A DNA stretch of 12,420 nt from an uncultured Prevotellaceae bacterium (lineage in GTDB: Bacteria > Bacteroidota > Bacteroidia > Bacteroidales > Bacteroidaceae). Made by a program: the position numbers and the translations under genes. Below the pieces are notes generated by a model, which was not told the DNA's origin, ran no database searches, and saw nothing but the letters and a program-made list of their open reading frames with translations. The stretch is taken from NCBI GenBank assembly GCA_946408305.1, contig CAMJRQ010000010.1, positions 1 to 12,420 of the forward strand. The letters run 5' to 3'. Of this stretch, positions 6,440 through 12,420 are shown one piece after another (position 1 is the stretch's first letter; every line of letters starts with the position of its first letter).

Positions 6440-7871
6440 GCTGGAGGGAATCTTCGGGCAGCTCCACGGGGTCGAGGCCACGGCGGAAGCGATAGTATTT
6501 GTAATAGATGTCGAACGTGCGGCAGAGCAGCTCGCTCATCCGGCGCGAGCCCTGGAGGGTGAAGTGCACGTAGTCCTCGCCGGCCAGGCCCACGTCCACC
6601 CATCGGGCCATCGAGCCGCGCCCACCCATGGCGCGATACATGTTCCAAAAGGCGGCACCACTCTCGAGGGCGGCATCGCGCAGCGAGTCGACTACCTGGG
6701 GCAGCATGGGATAGGTTTTCATCTCGCCGTCCTGGATGGCGGCCATGTCAGTAGGGCCGATGAAAAGGATACGCGAACGGGGCGAGATGCGCTGGAGATA
6801 GGCTATCTGCGACTTCATCTGCTGCTTGTATTCCGAGATGCGCTTGGCGCTGCGCAGATAGGGCACGGCATTGCCGCCATACTGCATGATGATGAGCGCC
6901 ACGCGCTGCTGCTGGAAGAAGGGGGCAAAGGTGGCATAGTCGAGCCCGGTGAAGAAGGTGCCCGAGACACCGCGCATGCCGATGTTGTCCACCGAGACGC
7001 CGCTCAGCCCGTCGGCCATGAGGCCATAAATCTCCAAGGGGCCCTCGGCGCGCACCGTCAGGCGGCTCATGCTCGAGGGCAGCTGGGCGGAGCAAACGTG
7101 CAGGCGAGGCTGCCCATCGTCCTGCGGCACGTTGATTTCAATCGTATCGCTGCTCAGCGGCACACTGAGACGCCCTCCACCCGAGGCAAGGACGCTGATG
7201 CGGCGGAACGAGCGGGCATGGGGAAAGGTGGAGCCGCCGTGCTGCGCCAGGGTGAAATGGGCCGTGCCGTCCACGCGGGCCATCTGGGCCAGCGGGCCGT
7301 AGCGGCGATGTCCGGCCCTGAGTTCGGGCGGGCCGAAGTTCATGTAATGAGGCAGTTCGGGGCTCGTGTAGACCGTGAGCGTGGCGCTGCCCAGCGGCTG
7401 CACGGGGGGCACAAGGCCCGAGCCGCTGCCCGAGAAGTTCGTCTGGAACCATTCGCGCAGGAAGTCGGTCATGCGGTCGCCCTCGAGCTGCGAGTCGCCA
7501 TAGTGGAGCACACGCACGGGTTGCCGGCGGGCATCGTCGAGGGCGGCGAAGACGGTGTCGAGAAAGGTCTCGTCGTCGCCGGGCATGAGGAAGCGTGCCG
7601 GGTTCTGGGCGATGGCGGCCGTAAACTCCGAGTCGCGGGCAGCGCGGAGGGCTTCCAGACGCATCTCCAGCAGTTCCTCGGGCGAGAGCACGGGCTCTTC
7701 GTCCTCGTCGGCAACGAGCGTGTCGGCCTTGACGCCCAGGGCTTCGCCGAGCGAGGGGAAGCGCAGCGCCACCTTATTTATATATATTCCCTCTGCCGGA
7801 AACCACAGTGCCATGAGCACCAGGCCGATGGCCACGGCAAGGAGGAAGAGCAACGTCCGGTATGACTTCAT
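6423..7871 (-). CDS. Membrane-anchored SGNH/GDSL-type hydrolase or acetyltransferase (SGNH-1)
   Basis: A 482-residue protein with one N-terminal hydrophobic segment (about 6-23) and no obvious cleavage site, so it is probably tethered with its body in the periplasm. Residues 50-85 are acidic and helical. The SGNH catalytic domain begins at VLHYGDSQLEGDRM (121-134) with nucleophile Ser127. NIGMRGVSG (296-304) is block II, MQYGGNAVPY (329-338) with Asn334 is block III, and GEDYVHFT (431-438) gives the Asp433-His436 pair. About 160 residues between blocks I and II have many beta-type stretches and resemble an inserted beta-sandwich or carbohydrate-binding region (inference). It is the first gene of the MBOAT cassette. 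The start has a weak AGAGG five bases upstream. No convincing promoter lies directly in front, so the cassette may rely on readthrough from the HU gene. Acetyl transfer to a glycan is likely, with simple esterase activity the alternative. Confidence 0.87.
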   Translation of the reverse strand: MKSYRTLLFLLAVAIGLVLMALWFPAEGIYINKVALRFPSLGEALGVKADTLVADEDEEPVLSPEELLEMRLEALRAARDSEFTAAIAQNPARFLMPGDDETFLDTVFAALDDARRQPVRVLHYGDSQLEGDRMTDFLREWFQTNFSGSGSGLVPPVQPLGSATLTVYTSPELPHYMNFGPPELRAGHRRYGPLAQMARVDGTAHFTLAQHGGSTFPHARSFRRISVLASGGGRLSVPLSSDTIEINVPQDDGQPRLHVCSAQLPSSMSRLTVRAEGPLEIYGLMADGLSGVSVDNIGMRGVSGTFFTGLDYATFAPFFQQQRVALIIMQYGGNAVPYLRSAKRISEYKQQMKSQIAYLQRISPRSRILFIGPTDMAAIQDGEMKTYPMLPQVVDSLRDAALESGAAFWNMYRAMGGRGSMARWVDVGLAGEDYVHFTLQGSRRMSELLCRTFDIYYKYYRFRRGLDPVELPEDSLQHDSTP

Positions 7872-7897
7872 GCGGGCCTCTGTATGCTATACAAATT

Positions 7898-7927
7898 GAA
7901 TGAGCCCAGTGTCCACTGGGCTCATTC
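7898..7927 (-). terminator. 14-bp perfect hairpin downstream of the HU gene
   Basis: Bases 7898-7911 pair perfectly with 7914-7927 (core GAGCCCAGTG / CACTGGGCTC); allowing for loop strain, about 13 pairs with a 4-nt loop. It lies 65 nt past the HU stop and 26 nt before the SGNH-1 start on the same strand. On the minus strand the hairpin is followed by AATTTGT, a poor T-tract. It may therefore terminate HU transcripts only partly, or stabilise the HU mRNA 3' end while letting some transcription into the acylation cassette. Confidence 0.7.
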
Positions 7928-7992
7928 TTCTGAAATCTCGTTTTTCAAGTCCCGGGAACTGCGCGGAGCAGCCCGGAGCGAGCCTGGAATCT

Positions 7993-8256
7993 TTAGAAGT
8001 CCAGACCAGCGCCAGCCTTGAACTTAACCACCTTCTTAGCAGGAATCTTGATGGCCTTCTTGGTGCGGGGGTTGATGCCCGTGCGAGCAGCACGCTTTGT
8101 AACAGAGAAGGTTCCGAAGCCAATCAGAGCCACCTTGTCACCCTTCTTCACTGCACCGGCGATTGCTGCCAGCGTTGCGTCCAATGCCTTCTTGGCATCC
8201 ACTTTGCTCAAGCCAGCGCCTTCGGCGATCTTGGCTGTCAATTCAGTTTTGTTCAT
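7993..8256 (-). CDS. HU family DNA-binding protein
   Basis: An 87-residue, strongly basic protein of the HU/IHF family, which binds and bends DNA as a dimer in the nucleoid. The N-terminal helical half (MNKTELTAKIAEGAGLSK) is followed by the family core GFGTF at 46-50 and the beta-arm ARTGINPRT (57-65), whose Pro63 is the intercalating-type proline. KIPAKKVVKFKAG completes the fold. Length is close to the usual 90 residues. Its base composition is visibly less GC-rich than its neighbours and codon choice is narrow (mostly AAG and GCC/GCT), as expected for a very highly expressed gene. The start at 8256 follows an A/T-rich leader without a Shine-Dalgarno sequence, normal for Bacteroidota. A near-perfect promoter lies about 55 nt upstream. 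Which HU paralogue this is cannot be told. Confidence 0.95.
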   Translation of the reverse strand: MNKTELTAKIAEGAGLSKVDAKKALDATLAAIAGAVKKGDKVALIGFGTFSVTKRAARTGINPRTKKAIKIPAKKVVKFKAGAGLDF

Positions 8257-8311
8257 ACTAAAATTACTTTAAAAGGTTAGTAATACGTTAACTGTTAGTC
8301 TTTTTCTCTCG

Positions 8312-8342
8312 CAAATATATACAACTTTGCACGCTACAGCAA
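8312..8342 (-). promoter_or_regulatory. HU promoter, Bacteroidota type (-33/-7)
   Basis: On the minus strand TTG (8340-8342) is followed after exactly 20 nt by TATATTTG (8312-8319), a full match to the Bacteroidota TAnnTTTG -7 box. Transcription would start around 8304-8307, giving a leader of roughly 50 nt before the HU ATG at 8256. The leader is A/T-rich with no strong Shine-Dalgarno sequence, consistent with efficient translation initiation in this phylum. Confidence 0.75.
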
Positions 8343-8571
8343 GTTTTTTTGAAAAAAAAAGTACGTTTTTCTTAAAAATTTAGTAAAATCGGCTGTTTTC
8401 GGGCTTTTAGAGACGACGCTGAGCGCATTTTGGACGGCAAAAAGCGGTGCTGCGGGCGACGAGAGCACATCTGCGCCATCGCGCACCGCAAGAGAGGGTG
8501 CGGCACAGGAGAAAAGAACGGCAAGGCCGACCCATCTCCGAGGGCCGCATGAAAAAAACAGAACGGCAGAA
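8343..8571. other. Divergent intergenic region, no supported gene
   Basis: Together with the flanking promoters, 8257-8639 is a 383-bp gap between HU and the rhomboid gene. The part next to HU (8341-8400) is A/T-rich with A and T runs, resembling an upstream promoter element for HU. From about 8400 to 8545 it is GC-rich without a coding frame I can support. It contains an inverted repeat GCGGTGC (8444-8450) / GCACCGC (8483-8489) and a competing partner GGTGC near 8497-8501, so a folded leader or small RNA is possible but unproven. An 81-codon minus-strand frame (8334-8579) spans it; it resembles no family I know and overlaps both promoters. Confidence 0.5.
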
Positions 8572-8602
8572 TTGGTCATGTGAGGGGTTTTTTGTACTTT
8601 TG
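8572..8602 (+). promoter_or_regulatory. Rhomboid gene promoter, Bacteroidota type (-33/-7)
   Basis: TTG (8572-8574) is followed after 20 nt by TACTTTTG (8595-8602), a full match to TAnnTTTG. This is the same geometry as the HU promoter on the other strand. The predicted start near 8608 gives a leader of about 30 nt. AAGGA at 8626-8630, nine bases before the ATG at 8640, is an unusually clear Shine-Dalgarno-like site for this phylum and fixes the start codon. Confidence 0.75.
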
Positions 8603-8639
8603 CTCCCGCAATATAATAATGTTATAAGGAATCACGCGC

Positions 8640-9575
8640 ATGAACAATATGCCCACGATAACGAAGAACCTGCTCATCATCAACGTGCTGATGTTCGCAG
8701 GTCGCTATGTGGCCCGCCAATACTACGGCATCGACCTGGACGACATCCTTGGCCTGCACTTCTTCCTGGCCAGCGACTTTCGCTGGTATCAGTTCTTCAC
8801 CTACATGTTCATGCACGGCGGGCTGGAGCATCTGTTCTTCAACATGTTTGCCGTGTGGATGTTCGGCCGCATCATCGAGCAGACGATGGGGGCGAAGCGC
8901 TATCTGTTCTACTATCTGACGTGCGGTCTGGGCGCCGGTCTCTGCCAAGAGCTGGTGCAGCTGGTGCAATACTTCTCGGAGGGGCTTAACTCGAACGACG
9001 CGGTGAGCCTTGCCGGGTCAATAATTCCCATGGGCGAGTATCTGAACCGGTGGGTCACGGTGGGCGCCTCGGGAGCTGTCTACGGCATCCTGCTGGCCTT
9101 CGGCATGACATTCCCCAACGAGGAAATCTTCATCTTCCCGCTGCCCGTGCCCATCAAGGCCAAATACTTCGTCTGCGGATACGCCGTCATCGAACTGCTC
9201 TCGGCCCTGAGCCGCGCGAACGACGGAGTGGCCCATGTGGCCCACCTGGGCGGCATGCTCTTCGGACTGCTGCTCATCCTCTATTGGCGCAATGGCGGCG
9301 GGCGCAACCGCAGCCGCGGATACTATGACCAGCACTACGACCGAGGCTCGGGCGGCGGATGGCGCAACTGGTTCGGCGGCCTCTTCCGCAAAGGCAAGGC
9401 CCGCATGACGGCCCGCCAGGGAGGCAAGTTCGGCCAAGACATGGACTACCGCCGCCAGGAGAAGGAGCGGCAGGAGGAGATGGACCGCATACTGGACAAG
9501 GTGAAACGCACGGGATACAACGGACTGACCGAGGAGGAGAAACGCCGCCTCTTCGACCTCAGCCAAAAGAAGTGA
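8640..9575 (+). CDS. Rhomboid family intramembrane serine protease
   Basis: A 311-residue polytopic protease that cuts transmembrane substrates inside the inner membrane. Hallmarks are MHGGLEHLFFNM (58-69, with His59, His64 and Asn68), GASGAVYG (142-149, nucleophile Ser144) and AHVAHLGGMLFG (198-209, catalytic His202). About six hydrophobic segments span residues 8-216. A roughly 95-residue hydrophilic tail follows: first Gly/Arg/Tyr-rich (217-250), then basic and helical, ending in a conserved-looking MDRILDKVKRTGYNGLTEEEKRRLF motif read as 281-305. Bacteroidota rhomboids often carry such a tail; I believe it corresponds to a named small C-terminal domain, but cannot confirm that here. An in-frame ATG at 8649 exists, but AAGGA spacing favours 8640. 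The EEP gene starts 8 nt after the stop, so the two are probably one operon. The substrate is unknown. Confidence 0.94.
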   Translation: MNNMPTITKNLLIINVLMFAGRYVARQYYGIDLDDILGLHFFLASDFRWYQFFTYMFMHGGLEHLFFNMFAVWMFGRIIEQTMGAKRYLFYYLTCGLGAGLCQELVQLVQYFSEGLNSNDAVSLAGSIIPMGEYLNRWVTVGASGAVYGILLAFGMTFPNEEIFIFPLPVPIKAKYFVCGYAVIELLSALSRANDGVAHVAHLGGMLFGLLLILYWRNGGGRNRSRGYYDQHYDRGSGGGWRNWFGGLFRKGKARMTARQGGKFGQDMDYRRQEKERQEEMDRILDKVKRTGYNGLTEEEKRRLFDLSQKK

Positions 9576-9583
9576 GCGCCACG

Positions 9584-10660
9584 ATGAAGGGACTGAAACA
9601 CATCCTCACCGCCCTGTTCCTCGGAGCCAACCTGTGTGCGCTGGGCCTGCTCTGGGCCTGCTGCCTGAGCACATGGGTGCCCCCCGAACGCTTCGCGGCG
9701 GCCTCGCTGGCCGGGCTGGCCTTCCCGGCACTGCTCCTGGTCAACATAGGCTTCGTCGTCTTCTGGCTCATCTTCAAGGCCCGGCTGGCGCTGGTGCCGC
9801 TCATCGGAATCGGCCTGACGGGAAGCTACGTCATGGACTATTGTCCGCTGCGCGCCACGAAGCAAGAGCCGCAGGATGCTCTCTGCCTCATCTCCTACAA
9901 CGTGGCTGGGCCCGTGGGCGAGGAAAGCCTCGAAGCCCTAAGCCGCTACGTGGCCTGCATGTCGCCCGACATACTCTGCATTCAGGAGGGCTACACCCCG
10001 AAATGGGACTCCCGCCCCGATGCACGCCGTCTCATCGACTCGCTGGGATACCACAAGATACGCAGCCACCAGTTCGTGCTGCTCACACGGTTGCGCGTCA
10101 TCAGCGACACGCTCCGTCTGGCCTCGCCCGCGCTGAACCACGTCAACACCATGGCCATCTGGCTCGAACATGAGGGCGACAGTCTGCTTGTCATCAGCAA
10201 CCACCTGGAAAGCAATAAGCTGAACGACAAAGACAAGGACGCATACCGCGAACTCATCAAAGACCCTCACCGGCAGACCGTGGCCGAGGACGGACGCCAC
10301 CTAGCCTCGAAACTGAGCCAGGCAGCCCGCCTGCGCGGACAGCAGACCGACGCCCTCTGCCAGCTGGTCGACTCGCTCCGCGGCCACAGCATCATCCTCT
10401 GCGGCGATTTCAACGACACACCCATCTCCTACACCTACCAGCAGCTGGCCCGGCGCCTCCGCTCCACCTTCCGGGAGAGCGGCAGAGGGCTCGGACGCTC
10501 GTTCAACCAGCGAGGCTTCCCCGTCAGGATAGACCACATCTTCACCACCGCCGACTGGCAGTCGTTCCACACCTATGCCGACACACAAACCGACCTCTCC
10601 GACCACTATCCCATCGTCACCCACCTGCGCAAAAAGACAGAAAATCCGCCCGAAAAGTAA
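9584..10660 (+). CDS. Membrane-anchored endonuclease/exonuclease/phosphatase (EEP) family protein
   Basis: A 358-residue protein with three hydrophobic spans (about 7-28, 37-62 and 66-82) and then an EEP (DNase I-like) domain. The metal and catalytic set is complete: SYNV (Asn106), IQEGY (Glu135), NHLE (Asn206-His207), CGDFND (Asp275, Asn277), RIDHIF (Asp317, His318) and LSDHYP (Asp340-His341). Basic residues in the N-terminus and between spans 2 and 3 put the N-terminus inside, so three spans would place the catalytic domain in the periplasm (inference). Members of this superfamily hydrolyse nucleic acids, phospholipids or phosphoinositides, and sequence alone does not choose among them. I chose the ATG at 9584 because it begins the first membrane span; an earlier in-frame start would lie inside the rhomboid gene. 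No Shine-Dalgarno is seen, and coupling to rhomboid translation is likely. Confidence 0.9.
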   Translation: MKGLKHILTALFLGANLCALGLLWACCLSTWVPPERFAAASLAGLAFPALLLVNIGFVVFWLIFKARLALVPLIGIGLTGSYVMDYCPLRATKQEPQDALCLISYNVAGPVGEESLEALSRYVACMSPDILCIQEGYTPKWDSRPDARRLIDSLGYHKIRSHQFVLLTRLRVISDTLRLASPALNHVNTMAIWLEHEGDSLLVISNHLESNKLNDKDKDAYRELIKDPHRQTVAEDGRHLASKLSQAARLRGQQTDALCQLVDSLRGHSIILCGDFNDTPISYTYQQLARRLRSTFRESGRGLGRSFNQRGFPVRIDHIFTTADWQSFHTYADTQTDLSDHYPIVTHLRKKTENPPEK

Positions 10661-10678
10661 TTTAATTGGCCCCAAATG

Positions 10679-10709
10679 GTGGAGATATGCCGAAAAATGC
10701 GTATCTTTG
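10679..10709 (+). promoter_or_regulatory. secDF promoter, Bacteroidota type
   Basis: TATCTTTG at 10702-10709 fully matches TAnnTTTG. At the 20-nt spacing used by the HU and rhomboid promoters, the -33 position reads GTG (10679-10681), one base off TTG. A start near 10716 would leave a leader of about 50 nt, A/T-rich just before the ATG at 10768. No convincing terminator hairpin follows the EEP stop at 10660, so readthrough from the upstream genes may add to expression. Confidence 0.65.
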
Positions 10710-10767
10710 CACGCTTTTGAGCAAGTTACATCGACTAAAACAATAACATAATAAACAGTTTCTAACA

Positions 10768-12420
10768 ATGCAAAACAAAGGATTTGTTAAAGTTTTCGCA
10801 CTCCTGCTGGCGCTGGTGTGCATCTTCTATCTGAGCTTCTCGGTGGTCACCAACCACTTCGAGAAGAAAGCCGAAAAGATTGCAGCCATCGACGGTCAGG
10901 AGGCTGCCGACCGCTATCTCGACTCGCTGCAGAACAACAGGGTCTACTGCAACGTCTGGACACTGAAACAGTGCCGCGAGCTGGGCATCGGACTGGGCCT
11001 CGACCTGAAGGGCGGCATGAACGTCATCCTCGAGGTGAGCGTGCCCGAAGTGGTGAAGGCTCTGGCCGACCATAAGGAGCAGACCGACGAGAACTTCCGC
11101 AAGGCCGTCGAACAGGCGACCGGCGAGGCTGCAAGCAGCCAAAACGATTTCATCACACTCTTCATCCGCGACTACAAGGAGCTGGCCCCCGGCAAACCGC
11201 TCGCCGAGCTCTTCGCCACACAGCAGCTGCGCGACAAGGTGAACACCAAGAGCACCGATGCCGAGGTGGAGAAAGTGCTGCGTGCCGAGGTGAAGACCGC
11301 CATCGACAACTCGTACAACGTGCTCCGCACGCGTATCGACCGCTTCGGTGTCGTGCAGCCCAATATCCAGACCCTCGAGGGCCAGGAAGGCCGCATCATG
11401 GTGGAAATGCCCGGTGTGAAAGAGCCCGAGCGTGTGCGTAACCTGCTGCAAGGCAGCGCCAACCTGGAGTTCTGGGAGACCTACAACGGCAACGAGGTGA
11501 CCCCGCTGCTCGTGCAGCTCGACACGAAGCTGGCAGCCGCTATGGGCGGCATCGAGGAGACCGCCGACAGCGTGGCCGAAGAAGCTGCTCCCGTCGAGGA
11601 GGCTGCCGAGGCTGTGGCCGAAGAAGCCGCTCCCGCCGACACCGCCACACAGCCCAAGGGCGACCTGGCCGCTGCCGTGGGCGCACAGAACAGCGACAAC
11701 GCCGCCGAGAACGCCAACCTCTCGGCTGCCGACATCGAGAAGATGCACCGCGAGCATCCCCTGCTGAGCCGCCTGCAGATTGTCCAGGGCTCGGCCGGCT
11801 GCATCGTGGGCTACGCCTCCATCCGCGACCTGAACGCCATCAGCGAGCTCTTCGAGTCGCCCGAGGCTAAGGAAATCCTGCCCTCCGACCTCCGCCTGAA
11901 GTGGGGTGCCAAGGGCATGGGCGAAGGTGCTGCCGCCAACATCTACGAGCTCTATGCCATCAAGGTGACCGAGCGCAACGGACGCGCCCCGCTCGAGGGC
12001 GACGTGGTATCGGATGCCTCCGACTCCTTCGACCAGAACGGACGTCCCTGCGTGAGCATGACGATGAACGTCGACGGTGCACGCCGCTGGGCCGCCCTGA
12101 CCAAGGCCAACGTGGGCCGCAGCGTGGCCATCGTGCTCGACGGCAACGTATACAGCGCCCCCACCGTGCAGACCGAGATTACGGGCGGACGCAGCGAAAT
12201 CACCGGAAACTTCACCACCGAGCTGACCCGCGACCTGGCCAACGTGCTCAAGTCGGGTAAGATGCCCGCCCCCGCCAAGATTGTGAGCGAGGAAATCGTA
12301 GGCCCGTCGCTCGGTGCCGAGTCCATCCGTCAGGGAATCTGGAGCTTCGTCATCGCCTTCGTGCTGCTGATGGTCTATATGATTGCCATGTACGGCTTCA
12401 TCCCCGGCATGGTGGCCAAC
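10768..12420 (+). CDS. secDF: Protein translocase subunit SecDF (fusion), N-terminal SecD part
   Basis: The gene runs off the right edge after 551 codons without a stop. SecD/SecF use the proton gradient to pull proteins out of the SecYEG channel on the periplasmic side. Visible are the first membrane span (about 7-27), GLGLDLKGGMNVILEV (75-90, the GLDLxGG motif), a long P1 region, RIDRFGVVQPNIQ (189-201), VGRSVAIVLDGNVYSAP (449-465), EITGGRSEITGNFT (470-483), LKSGKMPAP (494-502) and VGPSLGAESIRQGI (511-524) leading into the second span. Bacteroidota usually encode SecD and SecF as one chain of about 1000 residues, so a fusion is expected, but SecF itself lies outside the window. Between residues about 261 and 320 sits an acidic Ala/Glu-rich insert with an internal repeat. 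The start is supported by the membrane span and the upstream promoter. Confidence 0.95.
   Translation, partial: MQNKGFVKVFALLLALVCIFYLSFSVVTNHFEKKAEKIAAIDGQEAADRYLDSLQNNRVYCNVWTLKQCRELGIGLGLDLKGGMNVILEVSVPEVVKALADHKEQTDENFRKAVEQATGEAASSQNDFITLFIRDYKELAPGKPLAELFATQQLRDKVNTKSTDAEVEKVLRAEVKTAIDNSYNVLRTRIDRFGVVQPNIQTLEGQEGRIMVEMPGVKEPERVRNLLQGSANLEFWETYNGNEVTPLLVQLDTKLAAAMGGIEETADSVAEEAAPVEEAAEAVAEEAAPADTATQPKGDLAAAVGAQNSDNAAENANLSAADIEKMHREHPLLSRLQIVQGSAGCIVGYASIRDLNAISELFESPEAKEILPSDLRLKWGAKGMGEGAAANIYELYAIKVTERNGRAPLEGDVVSDASDSFDQNGRPCVSMTMNVDGARRWAALTKANVGRSVAIVLDGNVYSAPTVQTEITGGRSEITGNFTTELTRDLANVLKSGKMPAPAKIVSEEIVGPSLGAESIRQGIWSFVIAFVLLMVYMIAMYGFIPGMVAN
11572..11635 (+). repeat. In-frame repeat in the Ala/Glu-rich insert of SecDF
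   Basis: A 22-nt unit at 11572-11593 recurs at 11614-11635 with one difference (T to C), a period of 42 nt or 14 codons. It encodes VAEEAAP twice (residues 269-275 and 283-289) within a disordered-looking acidic stretch of the SecD periplasmic region. The near-identity at DNA level suggests recent in-frame duplication, and the array may vary in copy number between strains. Confidence 0.75.

Noticed and set aside
6333..7865. A 510-codon plus-strand open frame opposite SGNH-1, and similar long frames at 5315-6562 and 4273-5265
   Set aside because: They lie antisense to genes with clear motifs, have His/Arg/Gly/Glu-rich composition without family signatures, and follow from GC-rich codon use suppressing stops on the opposite strand.
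8322..8329. Plus-strand CAACTTTG as a second divergent promoter
   Set aside because: It has one mismatch to TAnnTTTG and no TTG at the 20-nt spacing; the perfect minus-strand HU box overlaps this area.
8334..8579. An 81-codon minus-strand frame between HU and the rhomboid gene
   Set aside because: It overlaps the HU promoter region, has no family resemblance or ribosome site, and its end is encoded by the A/T runs upstream of HU.
9359..9583. Longer N-terminus for the EEP gene, starting inside the rhomboid gene
   Set aside because: The extra residues are an out-of-frame reading of the rhomboid tail, and the first membrane span begins directly after the ATG at 9584.

Overview
The window is compact, GC-rich bacterial DNA. 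Protein families and promoter style point to the Bacteroidota, most likely order Bacteroidales (Prevotellaceae-like). The evidence is a DUF2723 membrane protein with the YLNQTP/NGDNDTFPLWY signatures, an SGNH-SGNH-MBOAT cassette, a short HU protein, a SecD-first SecDF with the Bacteroidales-type N-terminus, and TAnnTTTG -7 boxes instead of TATAAT. Genus cannot be set from this sequence alone.

Layout. (1) 1-3224, plus strand: the 3' part of a DUF2723 (TMEM260-like) membrane protein, a long stem-loop with a T-tract, a NodB-type polysaccharide deacetylase, and queG overlapping it by 23 nt. (2) 3225-3381, convergent intergenic: three TTACACC/GGTGTAA palindromes at an exact 21-bp period. (3) 3382-7871, minus strand: two SGNH/GDSL-type proteins and an MBOAT acyltransferase (order of transcription SGNH-1, SGNH-2, MBOAT) with overlapping ends (17 and 11 nt). 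This looks like a translationally coupled surface-glycan O-acylation cassette. (4) 7993-8256, minus strand: an HU-type DNA-binding protein with a strong Bacteroidota promoter; a 14-bp perfect hairpin separates it from the acylation cassette. (5) 8257-8639: the divergent intergenic region holding the HU and rhomboid promoters. (6) 8640-10660, plus strand: a rhomboid serine protease and, 8 nt later, a membrane-anchored endonuclease/exonuclease/phosphatase (EEP) protein. (7) 10768-12420, plus strand: secDF with its own promoter, running off the right edge and carrying an Ala/Glu-rich insert with a 14-residue repeat.

Most of the genes act at the cell envelope: protein export (SecDF), intramembrane proteolysis (rhomboid), glycan modification (deacetylase, MBOAT/SGNH) and probable glycosyl transfer (DUF2723). 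QueG (tRNA queuosine) and HU (nucleoid) are housekeeping genes. I see no phage, transposase, CRISPR array, tRNA or rRNA gene. Nothing amounts to a clearly new system. The most unusual features are the 21-bp phased palindromes, the branched stem-loop before the deacetylase, and the two-SGNH acylation cassette downstream of HU.
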